A stretch of DNA of 64,000 bases from an uncultured Psychroserpens sp. (GTDB taxonomy: Bacteria > Bacteroidota > Bacteroidia > Flavobacteriales > Flavobacteriaceae): positions 186,001-250,000 of the forward strand of contig CANLEE010000004.1 of assembly GCA_947489585.1 (NCBI GenBank), written 5' to 3'. The position numbers and the translations under genes are program-made. Below the pieces are notes generated by a model that worked only from the letters and a program-made list of their open reading frames with translations, was not told the DNA's origin and made no database searches. Below, in pieces: positions 17,664 to 26,352 of the stretch; position 1 is the first letter of the stretch; the number at the start of each line of letters is the position of its first letter.

Positions 17664-19571
17664 ATGAGTAATTACCATATTAAGCATTTAGAAGAGTACT
17701 ATCAAGTCTATCGTAAATCGGTTAGAAACCCAGAAGTGTTTTGGGAAGAAATTGCCGAAGAACATTTTATGTGGCGAAAAAAATGGAACAAGATCTTAAG
17801 TTGGGATTTTTCTAAGCCTGAAGTGAAATGGTTTGAAGGCGCACAACTTAATATTACTGAAAATTGCATCGACAGACACTTATATACCAGAGGTGATAAA
17901 ACCGCAATTTTGTTTGAACCTAATAATCCAAGCGAAGGCGCACAACATATTACGTATAAAGAATTACATGACCGTGTATGTCGATTTTCTAATGTGTTAA
18001 AGGCACAAGGTATTAGAAAAGGTGACCGTGTTTGTATTTACTTACCAATGATTCCAGAATTAGCAGTTTCAGTATTGGCGTGTGCACGAATAGGAGCGAT
18101 ACACTCTGTCGTATTTGCAGGGTTTTCGGCAAATGCGTTGGCAACAAGAATAAATGATTCTGATTGTAAAATGGTGATCACTAGTGATGGTTCATATCGT
18201 GGAACTAAGACTATAGATTTAAAAGGTATCGTTGATGATGCTTTAGATAACTGCTCTTGTGTAGAAACGGTTTTAGTAGCCAAGCGTATTCATTCCGAAG
18301 TAAATATGAAAGAAGATCGTGATCAATGGTTGCAGCCTCTGTTAGATAGCGCTTCTCCTAAATGTACTCCTGAAATTATGGATGCCGAAGATTCACTATT
18401 TATTTTATACACGTCTGGCTCTACAGGGCAACCCAAAGGAATGGTGCATTCTACTGCTGGCTATATGATTTATAGCGCGTATACATTCAAGAATGTATTT
18501 CAGTATAAAGAAGACGATGTATATTGGTGTACTGCTGATATTGGATGGATTACAGGTCACAGTTATATAGTATACGGACCATTAGCAAATGGAGCAACTA
18601 CGGTAATGTTTGAAGGTGTGCCTAGTTATCCCGATTTTGGACGCTTTTGGGATATCGTTGAAAAGCATAAAATTACACAATTCTATACAGCGCCTACAGC
18701 AATTAGAGCTTTAGCAAAAGAAGGTGTCGAGCATTTAGAAAAATACGATTTATCATCCTTAAAAGTTTTAGGCACTGTTGGTGAACCTATCAACGAAGAG
18801 GCTTGGCATTGGTACGATGATAATGTAGGTAAAAAGAAAGCACCTATTGTTGATACATGGTGGCAAACGGAGACAGGAGGAATTATGATTACACCAATCC
18901 CTTTTGCAACACCTACCAAACCAACTTATGCAACTTTACCATTTCCTGGAATTCAACCAGCCTTGATGGATGAAAATGGAAATGAAATAAAGGGCAATCA
19001 AGTTGACGGACGCTTATGTATAAAATTTCCTTGGCCAAGCATGGCTCGTACCATTTGGGGAAATCATCAACGTTATAAGGATACGTATTTTTCAGCGTTT
19101 GAAAACATGTACTTTACAGGAGATGGTGCTTTACGTGACGAAGTAGGCTATTATAGAATTACTGGTAGAGTAGACGATGTGATTATTGTTTCTGGACATA
19201 ATTTAGGAACAGCACCAATTGAAGATGCTATTAACGAGCACCCCGCTGTTGCCGAAAGTGCTATCGTTGGCTTTCCTCATGAGATTAAAGGAAATGCCTT
19301 ATATGGTTACATTACTCTAAAAGATACAGGTGAAGGACGAAATCAAGATAATGTTCGAAAAGAGATTAATCAGATTATTACTGAGCAAATTGGACCCATT
19401 GCGAAATTGGATACAATCCAATTTACTAACGGACTTCCAAAAACTCGTAGCGGAAAAATCATGCGTCGTATTCTTCGGAAAATTGCCCATAAAGATGCAA
19501 GTAATTTAGGAGATATTAGTACATTACTGAATCCTGAAGTAGTTCAAGATATTATGGACAATGCATTGTAA
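17664..19571 (+). CDS. acs: Acetyl-CoA synthetase (acetate--CoA ligase, AMP-forming)
   Basis: A 635-residue ANL-superfamily ligase that converts acetate, ATP and CoA to acetyl-CoA. Signatures: YTSGSTGQPKG (P-loop), WCTADIGWITGHSY, WWQTETGGIMITPIP, YFTGDGALRDEVGYYRITGRVDDVI and the C-terminal PKTRSGKIMRRILRKI with the Lys that is reversibly acetylated in Acs. Length is the normal ~640. It lies 5 bases after the symporter, so import and activation of acetate are coupled in one operon. Confidence 0.96.
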   Translation: MSNYHIKHLEEYYQVYRKSVRNPEVFWEEIAEEHFMWRKKWNKILSWDFSKPEVKWFEGAQLNITENCIDRHLYTRGDKTAILFEPNNPSEGAQHITYKELHDRVCRFSNVLKAQGIRKGDRVCIYLPMIPELAVSVLACARIGAIHSVVFAGFSANALATRINDSDCKMVITSDGSYRGTKTIDLKGIVDDALDNCSCVETVLVAKRIHSEVNMKEDRDQWLQPLLDSASPKCTPEIMDAEDSLFILYTSGSTGQPKGMVHSTAGYMIYSAYTFKNVFQYKEDDVYWCTADIGWITGHSYIVYGPLANGATTVMFEGVPSYPDFGRFWDIVEKHKITQFYTAPTAIRALAKEGVEHLEKYDLSSLKVLGTVGEPINEEAWHWYDDNVGKKKAPIVDTWWQTETGGIMITPIPFATPTKPTYATLPFPGIQPALMDENGNEIKGNQVDGRLCIKFPWPSMARTIWGNHQRYKDTYFSAFENMYFTGDGALRDEVGYYRITGRVDDVIIVSGHNLGTAPIEDAINEHPAVAESAIVGFPHEIKGNALYGYITLKDTGEGRNQDNVRKEINQIITEQIGPIAKLDTIQFTNGLPKTRSGKIMRRILRKIAHKDASNLGDISTLLNPEVVQDIMDNAL

Positions 19572-19588
19572 TATATAATTGTTGTGCT

Positions 19589-19735
19589 ATGCCAAAACCT
19601 AAAGGTCAAAAAAACGGAAAGAATAAAGCGAAGCATTCTAAGCTCATTGCCCAAAAAAAGAATAGGTTAAAATCTGAAAAAGAACTCAGAAAAGAACGCT
19701 TGAAAGCTATTATAAAAAAAGCAAAAGCGAAATAA
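19589..19735 (+). CDS. Very small lysine-rich basic protein
   Basis: A 48-residue open frame: MPKPKGQKNGKNKAKHSK... ending KAIIKKAKAK, with roughly 40% Lys and four Arg. The ATG is 17 bases after the acs stop, and its stop is followed 33 bases later by the next gene on the same strand, so it fits an operon gene. The middle AQKKNRLKSEKELRKERLKAIIKK would form a charged helix. The composition resembles tiny nucleic-acid- or ribosome-binding proteins, but no family is recognised. Lys-rich codon runs (AAA) are common in this AT-rich genome, so a spurious ORF is possible, though the frame is clean. Confidence 0.5.
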   Translation: MPKPKGQKNGKNKAKHSKLIAQKKNRLKSEKELRKERLKAIIKKAKAK

Positions 19736-19768
19736 TTTTCCTTAACTTAGTAACTAAATCCTAAACCA

Positions 19769-20842
19769 ATGAAAATTATAAAATTATTGATGACACTTTG
19801 TGTTGTGTTGTGTTTTAGTTGTCAAACAGAAATTAACACTGAATCAGCTGCTAATAAACAGAACAGCAGTACTACTTCAGATACTTATCTTGAGCCTAAA
19901 AAAGAAGATCAATTTCTTGGAGGCATTCGTATGATTCCTATTGCGACACCTAAAGGAGAATTTAAAGTATGGACCAAGCGCGTTGGTAATAATCCAACCA
20001 TGAAAGTTTTGTTGCTACATGGAGGGCCAGGGATGACACATGAAATCTATGAATGTTTTGATGGCTACTTTCCGCAGGAAAATATAGAATATTACTACTA
20101 CGATCAATTGGGATCCTATTATAGTGATCAACCAAAAGATTTGTCGCTTTGGGATTTAGATCGGTTTGTAGAAGAGGTAGAACAGGTAAGAATCGCATTA
20201 GGATTAAATAAAGACAATTTTTACCTCTACGGACAATCTTGGGGCGGGATTCTAGGCATGCAATACGCTTTAAAATATCAAGATAATTTGAAAGGCCTAA
20301 TCATTTCTAATATGGTGGCATCTATACCAGAATATCAAAAATATTCAGATGAGGTCTTAGCACCTAAGCTCGATCCTGAGGTTTTGAAAGAAATTATGAG
20401 TTATGAGGAAAAAGAAGATTATGGAAACGAGCGCTACTTAGATTTAATAGTAAATAATTACTATATAAAACATGTGATACGAATGCCTGTCGATGAATGG
20501 CCAGATCCAGTAAATCGTGGCTTTAAACACCTAAATCCAGATGTATATGTGACCATGCAAGGTCCAAGTGAATTTGGGATTAAAGGAGATGCCACACTTA
20601 AAAACTGGGATGTTACTAAAGAACTTCATAAGATTACTGTGCCTACTTTAACTATTGGTGCTACACATGACACCATGGATCCTGAGCATATGGAATGGAT
20701 TTCTACTGAAGTCGCAAACGGACGCTTTCTTTTATGTCCTAACGGAAGTCACCTCGCTCAGTTTGATGATCAAAAAGTGTTTTTTGAAGGCTTAATTGAC
20801 TTTATTAAAGATGTTGATGACGGGAGTTTTAATAAAGATTAA
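19769..20842 (+). CDS. Proline iminopeptidase-like alpha/beta hydrolase lipoprotein
   Basis: A 357-residue protein. The N-terminus (MKIIKLLMTLCVVLCFSC) is a lipoprotein-type signal with Cys18. The body is an alpha/beta hydrolase with LLLHGGPG (oxyanion loop, ~81-88), nucleophile elbow GQSWGG (Ser157), GATHDTMDP (Asp) and CPNGSHLAQF (His), the pattern of peptidase family S33 (proline iminopeptidase). It should release N-terminal proline or act on small amides in the envelope. It is downstream of acs in the same direction and may belong to the same transcription unit. Confidence 0.88.
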   Translation: MKIIKLLMTLCVVLCFSCQTEINTESAANKQNSSTTSDTYLEPKKEDQFLGGIRMIPIATPKGEFKVWTKRVGNNPTMKVLLLHGGPGMTHEIYECFDGYFPQENIEYYYYDQLGSYYSDQPKDLSLWDLDRFVEEVEQVRIALGLNKDNFYLYGQSWGGILGMQYALKYQDNLKGLIISNMVASIPEYQKYSDEVLAPKLDPEVLKEIMSYEEKEDYGNERYLDLIVNNYYIKHVIRMPVDEWPDPVNRGFKHLNPDVYVTMQGPSEFGIKGDATLKNWDVTKELHKITVPTLTIGATHDTMDPEHMEWISTEVANGRFLLCPNGSHLAQFDDQKVFFEGLIDFIKDVDDGSFNKD

Positions 20843-20917
20843 AATGGGTAATTCTACGTGTTGCTTAATGATGTTTTAATTCTAATATTTAACAGTACTA
20901 ACTAAATCATAATTATT

Positions 20918-21382
20918 ATGCCAGATGATGGAAGCGCTCAAGGCGGAATATGGCCAATGCCAAAGTTTAGATTTGAAGTCGATTTAGGAACTGAAATGAA
21001 AGGCGTCGCGTTTCAAGAAGTTTCTGGAATGGATGTCGAAAATCAAATTATAGAATACAGGAAAAGCAATAGTCCAATATTCTCTACTGAAAAAATGCCA
21101 GGTATTGTAAAGTATGGTAATGTAACCATGAAGCGTGGTGTTTTTGTAAATGATAGCACCTTTTGGGATTGGCACGCACAAATTACTATGAATACAATCA
21201 AAAGACGTACTGTTCTTATTAAACTTTTAGATGAGCAAGGAAAAGTGACTATGCAATGGCAGCTCAATAATGCTTGGCCTACTAAAATTACAAGTACAGA
21301 TTTAAAATCTGATGGAAATGAAGTGGCTGTTGATACTTTAGAAATCGCTCATGAGCAATTGATTATTAAAAATGGTAGTTGA
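20918..21382 (+). CDS. Orphan contractile-tail tube protein (gp19 / TIGR02241-type)
   Basis: A 154-residue protein with the signature of phage and extracellular contractile injection system tube proteins: PMPKFRFEVDLGTEMKGVAFQEVSGMDVE at the start, IEYRKSNSPIFS, MPGIVKYGNVTMKRGVF, FWDWHAQITMN, and TKITSTDLKSDGNEVAVDTLEIAHEQL at the end. The length equals that of the inner-tube subunits of Afp/PVC/MAC-type particles. No sheath, baseplate, spike, LysM or ATPase gene lies anywhere in the window; neighbours are an envelope peptidase and an MFS exporter. It is therefore an isolated copy. Domestication, or assembly with parts encoded elsewhere, are both possible. Confidence 0.85.
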   Translation: MPDDGSAQGGIWPMPKFRFEVDLGTEMKGVAFQEVSGMDVENQIIEYRKSNSPIFSTEKMPGIVKYGNVTMKRGVFVNDSTFWDWHAQITMNTIKRRTVLIKLLDEQGKVTMQWQLNNAWPTKITSTDLKSDGNEVAVDTLEIAHEQLIIKNGS

Positions 21383-22588
21383 TTAACCATTTATCAAATC
21401 ACGTCTCCGTTTCAAAACCAAAAATACGACCAGAGATAGTATTCCAAAAATTGAAAATCCAATAAATAAGGGTAATACAGATGTTTTTACAAAGCTTCCA
21501 ATATAGTTAGCAATAGGAACGGCCATCACTGTAGACACAAAGCCGTTAATAGCTGCACCAATGCCTGCAATATGCCCTAATGGCTCCATGGCTAATGATC
21601 TCAAATTTCCGAAGAGGAAGCCAACAGCAAAGAATTGTACCAAGAAGAAAGCCACCAGTACGTGAACACTTGGATTATTGCCTGAATAAAATAATACAAC
21701 ATATAAAATAGAAATAATTGCGTAAGCTATAGTTGCATAATAGGCAATGTTAAAGGCTCCAAATCGGATGACAAGTCGGCTATTAGTAAAGGTAGCAAAG
21801 CCTACTGAAAAGGCTGTACTAGCAAAGATGTACGGAAACAATTCTCCTAATTGATACTGTTCTTGAAAGATTTGTTGCGAGGTACTTAAGTATACCATAA
21901 AAGACCCAGTAATAAATCCTGAGACTAAGGTGAAAGCGATAGCTTCTTTATATTTTAAAAACTCTATAGTACCTGTGATAAAAATTTTAGGCGAGAATTT
22001 TATACGATTTTTAGGCTCTAATGTTTCAGGTTGTCGCCTCCAAAACCATAATACAATGAGTAAACCGATGATGAGGTTAGCATTAAAAATAGCTTTCCAA
22101 TCAAAAAAATCTAAAAGTAATTGTCCGAAAGCTGGTGCTACAATAGGTACCAAAATAAAGAACATCACAATGATGGATAATATCTTGGCCATAAAATCAC
22201 CACTATAGGTATCGCGTGTCATGGCTATGGCTATCGTTCTAGGAGAAGAGAGCCCAATCCCTTGTAGGATACGACCAAGGATCATCATTTCAAAACTTTT
22301 TGTAGTGACACAGATGATACTAGCAATGACAAATACTGCAAACCCAAAGTATACCATAGATTTTCTTCCGAAGCTATCAGACAAAGGCCCAAAGATTAGT
22401 TGACCAAAACCTAAGCCTAAAAAAATCATAGTGATTAACTTTTGATTATCACTAGGGTCTGTGACTTTTAATGCATTTCCAATATCTGGTAATGCTGGCA
22501 ATAAAGCATCAATTGATAGCGCTACAATAGACATCAACGATGCCATGAGTACTACAAATTCAATTTTAAAGCTTGGTTTATTTTGCAT
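21383..22588 (-). CDS. Bcr/CflA-family multidrug efflux MFS transporter
   Basis: A 401-residue, twelve-helix major-facilitator transporter. SMMSIVALSIDALLPALPDIG-type first helix, the motif A region GFGQLIFGPLSDSFGRKSMVYFG between helices 2 and 3, and LGRILQGIGLSSPRTIAIAMTRD in helix 4 are typical of the Bcr/CflA drug:H+ antiporters. Its stop abuts the tail-tube stop with no gap. No regulator is adjacent. Confidence 0.9.
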   Translation of the reverse strand: MQNKPSFKIEFVVLMASLMSIVALSIDALLPALPDIGNALKVTDPSDNQKLITMIFLGLGFGQLIFGPLSDSFGRKSMVYFGFAVFVIASIICVTTKSFEMMILGRILQGIGLSSPRTIAIAMTRDTYSGDFMAKILSIIVMFFILVPIVAPAFGQLLLDFFDWKAIFNANLIIGLLIVLWFWRRQPETLEPKNRIKFSPKIFITGTIEFLKYKEAIAFTLVSGFITGSFMVYLSTSQQIFQEQYQLGELFPYIFASTAFSVGFATFTNSRLVIRFGAFNIAYYATIAYAIISILYVVLFYSGNNPSVHVLVAFFLVQFFAVGFLFGNLRSLAMEPLGHIAGIGAAINGFVSTVMAVPIANYIGSFVKTSVLPLFIGFSIFGILSLVVFLVLKRRRDLING

Positions 22589-22631
22589 GCCGCAAAAGTA
22601 AATGAATTATATGCGTTATGGAGAAAGTATT

Positions 22632-23075
22632 TTAAAATTCTGAATTATAAATGCGACCGTCTACAATTGAGGATAATATTAATGATGTGGTAAGTTCACC
22701 ATAATGCGAAAGCATTGCATTCATGGTTTCTAAATGCTTGGTGTTTCTAACATTTGCTTTTAAGAGCAAACAGTCATTTCCTGTGAGCTTATAGCATTCA
22801 ATAATCTCTGGTGTTTTTTTTACTAATTCATGAAATTTTTCTACTTGACCAAACCGTATTTTAACCGAAATAAATATACCCATGGGATACCCAATACCTT
22901 CCATATTAATATCGGCTTTATATCCATTTATAATTCCAGCATCTTCCATTTTTTGAATGCGCTCAGCTACAGAAGGAGAGGAGAGTCCTACTTTTTTTGA
23001 TAATTCGGTTAAAGGTACTCTTGCATTTAGTTGCAATTGTTCTAAAATAAGCCAGTTAACTTTATCAATATTCAT
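22632..23075 (-). CDS. Lrp/AsnC family transcriptional regulator
   Basis: 147 residues from ATG 23075 (a further ATG at 23102 would add nine residues). The N-terminal AsnC-type HTH (IDKVNWLILEQLQLNARVPLTELSKKVGLS then PSVAERIQKMEDAGII) is followed by the ligand-binding RAM domain (~60-145) with GNDCLLLKANVRNTKHLE. It should sense an amino acid or related effector. It is divergent from the PLP decarboxylase gene, whose regulation it may control; an AT dyad lies in the 133-base spacer. Confidence 0.92.
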   Translation of the reverse strand: MNIDKVNWLILEQLQLNARVPLTELSKKVGLSSPSVAERIQKMEDAGIINGYKADINMEGIGYPMGIFISVKIRFGQVEKFHELVKKTPEIIECYKLTGNDCLLLKANVRNTKHLETMNAMLSHYGELTTSLILSSIVDGRIYNSEF

Positions 23076-23136
23076 AATTAAGGTATTTTTTATTTTTAAC
23101 ATTCAAAAATAAGGTAAATACTTTTAAAAGCAAAAT

Positions 23137-23154
23137 ATATTAATTTTTTAATAT
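23137..23154. promoter_or_regulatory. AT-rich dyad, candidate operator between lrp-type and decarboxylase genes
   Basis: ATATTAA-N4-TTAATAT is a perfect 7-base inverted repeat 13 bases upstream of a TAnnTTTG box. Its location between a regulator and a divergent target suits an Lrp-type operator, but it is all A/T and could be chance. Confidence 0.3.
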
Positions 23155-23166
23155 CATTTTCTTCTT

Positions 23167-23174
23167 TAATTTTG
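23167..23174 (+). promoter_or_regulatory. Candidate -7 box for the decarboxylase gene
   Basis: TAATTTTG matches TAnnTTTG and is 35 bases before the ATG at 23209. No clear TTTG -33 partner is visible. Confidence 0.38.
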
Positions 23175-23208
23175 ATAAGAGATAATTGTTTAACTAAAAC
23201 CTATACTC

Positions 23209-24648
23209 ATGACTTTTGATTTAACTAACACTGAACGACGTAATATTTGGGAGCATACGACTAATGCATTAGAGCAGTATTATAATAATACTGAAGATCT
23301 GGATACTGCTATTTATCCAACGCGTAAAGACGTATTAAAATTGGTAGACGCTAATTTTGAATCACCGAGAAGGACTAATGAGGCTGTAGATATAGTAATA
23401 AAAGGGCTATCTAAATATGCAGTTCATACACCCAATCCAAACTATTTTGGAATGTTCAATCCGAGAGCTAGTTTTCCATCTATTATTGCCGATGCAATAA
23501 CTGCAACTTACAATCCGCAATTGGCAGCTTGGGGACATGCACCTTATGCCGTAGAAATTGAAAACATGCTAATTCAAGAAATAGGAAAAAAATTCGGATA
23601 CCAGCAACCCAATATAGATGGTGTATTTACAACTGGTGGGCAAGAAGCAAATTTGACTGCCGTACTTGCTGCTTTAAATTATAAATTTCCGAAGTATGGA
23701 GAGAAAGGCTTATTTGCTGTAAATGGATTGCCAATTATATATTGCTCTAAAGCAAGCCATCATGCTACTGTCAAAGCTGCTAAAGTTTGTGGTTTAGGGC
23801 TGGACTCAGTACGATATATCGAAGTTGATACCAATCAAAAAATGTTAGTAGAAGAGACACAGCAGCAAATCCAAAATGATATAGACAATGGGAATATACC
23901 ATTGATGATTGTCGCTACAATGGGAACTACTGGAGCTGGAGTTATTGATCCAATCAATGAGTTGGCAGTAATTGCAAAGCATTATAACCTATGGCTTCAT
24001 GCTGATGCGGCTTATGGTGGAGCCGTTGTTTTATCAGAAGATTATAAACATCTACAAAAAGGTATTGAAAAAGCAGATTCTATAACCTTCGATGCACATA
24101 AGTGGTTATCTGTGCCTATGGCAACAAGTATGTTTATCACTAAGCATACTAATATTTTAGGGCAAACGTTTAGTATATCAGCTAATTTTATGCCGCAAGA
24201 GGAAGATGAAATAGATAAGCTAGGGTCTTATACGCATTCTATACAATGGTCTCGACGCTTTATTGGATTAAAACTGTATATGCCTTTATTGGTTTTTGGG
24301 TGGAAAGGATTCAATGATACCATTTTGCACCAAATTAAAATGGGACAATTACTAAAGCAAAAATTAGAAGCTAATAACTGGACGCTTTATAATAATACCG
24401 AATTGCCTGTAGCTTGTTTTACTGATGTTGCGTTTGAAGACAATTCAGAATTTACCACATATATTTATGAAGCCTTTCTAGAGTCAGGAGATGCTTGGAT
24501 TATCAATTATCCTGTTGGAGATAAATTCACCATGAGAGCATGTATTACAAATTACAATACCACAGAAGAGCATATTGATAGCCTTATTAAAGGGTTAAAT
24601 GCAAAGCGAGAAGCGTTTATAAAAGCTCATCAATTAATAACAATATAA
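23209..24648 (+). CDS. Group II PLP-dependent decarboxylase
   Basis: A 479-residue pyridoxal-phosphate decarboxylase of the group II (aromatic L-amino acid / glutamate / diaminobutyrate) type. HPNYFG-like HTPNPNYFGMFNPRAS, TTGGQEANLTAVLAA, SKASHHATVKAAKVCGL, LWLHADAAYGGAVVL (Asp266, PLP ring) and ITFDAHKWLSVPM (Lys298, Schiff base) are diagnostic. It removes the alpha-carboxyl of an amino acid to give an amine; the substrate is not determined, since the same features are shared by tyrosine, tryptophan and diaminobutyrate enzymes. It is 9 bases upstream of a DinB gene. Confidence 0.9.
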   Translation: MTFDLTNTERRNIWEHTTNALEQYYNNTEDLDTAIYPTRKDVLKLVDANFESPRRTNEAVDIVIKGLSKYAVHTPNPNYFGMFNPRASFPSIIADAITATYNPQLAAWGHAPYAVEIENMLIQEIGKKFGYQQPNIDGVFTTGGQEANLTAVLAALNYKFPKYGEKGLFAVNGLPIIYCSKASHHATVKAAKVCGLGLDSVRYIEVDTNQKMLVEETQQQIQNDIDNGNIPLMIVATMGTTGAGVIDPINELAVIAKHYNLWLHADAAYGGAVVLSEDYKHLQKGIEKADSITFDAHKWLSVPMATSMFITKHTNILGQTFSISANFMPQEEDEIDKLGSYTHSIQWSRRFIGLKLYMPLLVFGWKGFNDTILHQIKMGQLLKQKLEANNWTLYNNTELPVACFTDVAFEDNSEFTTYIYEAFLESGDAWIINYPVGDKFTMRACITNYNTTEEHIDSLIKGLNAKREAFIKAHQLITI

Positions 24649-24657
24649 AAAGCAATT

Positions 24658-25176
24658 ATGACAAACAAAGAATTAAAGCCAGAAGAATTTAATGAATATT
24701 ATGGACGCTATATTTATAAACTAGCTAACAACGTTAGCCTTATTGAAGGTTTTAAAAATGGAGCAAACCAAGTGCAACGCTTTTTTGAAAGCATTCCAGA
24801 ACATAAACATGACTTTCGCTATAAAACGAATAAATGGAGTTTAAAAGAAATTCTTCAACACTTAATAGATACTGAACGAATATTCATTTATAGAACTTTT
24901 AGAATTGCCAGAAATGACAAGACCGCTTTGGCTGGATTTAATCAAGATGATTATGTGTTGCCTTCAAAGGCAAGTCATAAAACTATGAATCAATTGCTTG
25001 AAGAATTCAAAACTGGGCGAAATAATAGTATTAGCATATTAGAAAGCTTATCTAGTTCAGATTTAGAAACTATTGGGAATTCAAACGGAAGTCCTATGTC
25101 GTCTCGAGCAGCAGCATTTACGATTATTGGTCATGATATTTGGCATATGGACGTTATAAATGAACGTTATTTATAA
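24658..25176 (+). CDS. DinB family protein
   Basis: A 172-residue four-helix-bundle protein of the DinB/YfiT type. The three metal-ligand-like His positions are visible: KWSLKEILQHLIDTERIF (His in helix 2) and GHDIWHMDVINERY (two His near the C-terminus). RTFRIARNDKTALAGFNQDDY in the middle is typical of the Bacteroidota branch. DinB-fold proteins are putative metal-dependent thiol transferases or hydrolases. It follows the decarboxylase at 9 bases and should be cotranscribed. Confidence 0.88.
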   Translation: MTNKELKPEEFNEYYGRYIYKLANNVSLIEGFKNGANQVQRFFESIPEHKHDFRYKTNKWSLKEILQHLIDTERIFIYRTFRIARNDKTALAGFNQDDYVLPSKASHKTMNQLLEEFKTGRNNSISILESLSSSDLETIGNSNGSPMSSRAAAFTIIGHDIWHMDVINERYL

Positions 25177-25293
25177 GTCTTTTGGGGATTCTAAAAATGA
25201 GCAAGCAACAGTCTTTTTTGATTGCTGTTTTTTTATGCCGTCTACAAACGATTCATTACTTTTATACCATGTAATATTATTTCGTTTTATACA

Positions 25294-25740
25294 ATGCTGA
25301 CTCATACATTAATCAAACTATTTACCAGAGATTTAAAAGCTTTAAAGCATGAAGTAAGTGCTTATTCTAATGAAAAGAAACTATGGCTTGTTCCCGATGG
25401 TATTTCTAATTCTGCTGGAAATTTATGTCTGCATCTCGTCGGAAATCTCAATCATTTTATTGGAGCAACTATAGGAAATACAGGATATGTTAGACAACGC
25501 GACTTGGAATTTTCTTTAAAAGATGTACCAAGAAAAGAATTGTTGAAACAAGTTGACGATACGATAACAGTTGTAGAAAAGGTGCTAAAAAGTTTACCTG
25601 AAGCCGATTTACAAAAAGAATACAAGCGTCGTGCTTTTGAGGATTACATGACTACCGAATACTTTTTAGTTCATTTGACCATGCACTTGGCGTATCACCT
25701 CGGACAAATTAATTACCACAGACGTTTATTAGATAATTAG
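25294..25740 (+). CDS. DinB-like (DUF1572) protein
   Basis: 148 residues from the ATG at 25294 (MLTHTLIKLF). A longer reading from TTG 25222 adds a hydrophobic non-conserved tail and is rejected. DinB-fold features: NLCLHLVGNLNHFIGATIG (His ligand-type helix), RDLEFSLKDVPRKELL, and the C-terminal HLTMHLAYHLGQINYHRR with two spaced His. It is a second, divergent DinB-type gene after the one at 24658, not a recent duplicate. Function unknown; probably a metal-binding small-molecule enzyme. Confidence 0.8.
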   Translation: MLTHTLIKLFTRDLKALKHEVSAYSNEKKLWLVPDGISNSAGNLCLHLVGNLNHFIGATIGNTGYVRQRDLEFSLKDVPRKELLKQVDDTITVVEKVLKSLPEADLQKEYKRRAFEDYMTTEYFLVHLTMHLAYHLGQINYHRRLLDN

Positions 25741-26274
25741 ATGATGATAACTTTTGGCCATTTTAAAATCAACCTATTGCAGCCAAATGAAGCTGATGCA
25801 TTTTTCAATTTAATTGATACAAATAGAGCGCGTCTTGAAGATTTCTTTGCTGGCACAGTGTCAAAGACCTTGACCTTAGAGGATACGATGAATTACTGTG
25901 TCGAAATTCAACAACGTATAAAAGAGAAAAGCTATTTGCCTTATATGATTGCAGATATTGAAACGAATGCTTTTGTCGGATTGGTGGATGTGAAAAATAT
26001 TGATTGGAATGTTCCAAAGGCAGAATTAGGGTCTTTTATAGATACAAGATATGAAGGGCAAGGTATTACATCTAAAGCGACAAATCTTGTTGTAGACTAT
26101 ATTGTAAATGAGTATAAGTTTATAAAGCTTCTTTGTCGAGCGAGTAGTCGAAATAAAGGCAGTATTGCTGTAATTTTAAAAAACGGGTTTGAGTTAGAAG
26201 GTACCATTCGTAAGGATTATAGAACGACTAAAGGTGAAATCGTTGATTTAAACTATTATGGTCGCGTGTTTTAA
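25741..26274 (+). CDS. GNAT family N-acetyltransferase (RimJ/RimL-type)
   Basis: A 177-residue GNAT acetyltransferase with the RimL-like layout: LLQPNEADAFFNLI at the start, LPYMIADIETNAFVGLV (strands 2-4), KAELGSFIDTRYEGQGITSKAT (acetyl-CoA loop; the RxxGxG/A motif here is RYEGQGIT) and SSRNKGSIAVILKNGFELEGTIR at the end. It likely acetylates an amino group of a protein N-terminus or small molecule. It starts immediately after the DinB-like stop with no gap, with ATG ATG tandem starts. Confidence 0.88.
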   Translation: MMITFGHFKINLLQPNEADAFFNLIDTNRARLEDFFAGTVSKTLTLEDTMNYCVEIQQRIKEKSYLPYMIADIETNAFVGLVDVKNIDWNVPKAELGSFIDTRYEGQGITSKATNLVVDYIVNEYKFIKLLCRASSRNKGSIAVILKNGFELEGTIRKDYRTTKGEIVDLNYYGRVF

Positions 26275-26352
26275 TATTTCAGATGTTAAACACTTGCTAA
26301 ATTCATAGCCCAATCGTTTGTGATGTGTAACTTTAATGCATAAAATAGCACA

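Noticed and set aside
20918..21382. Complete extracellular contractile injection system or prophage
   Set aside because: Only the tube gene is present; neighbours are chromosomal metabolic and transport genes, and no sheath, baseplate, spike, ATPase or integrase is seen.
25189..25234. Intrinsic terminator after the first DinB gene
   Set aside because: Only a 5-pair AGCAA/TTGCT stem before GTTTTTTT; too weak to call.
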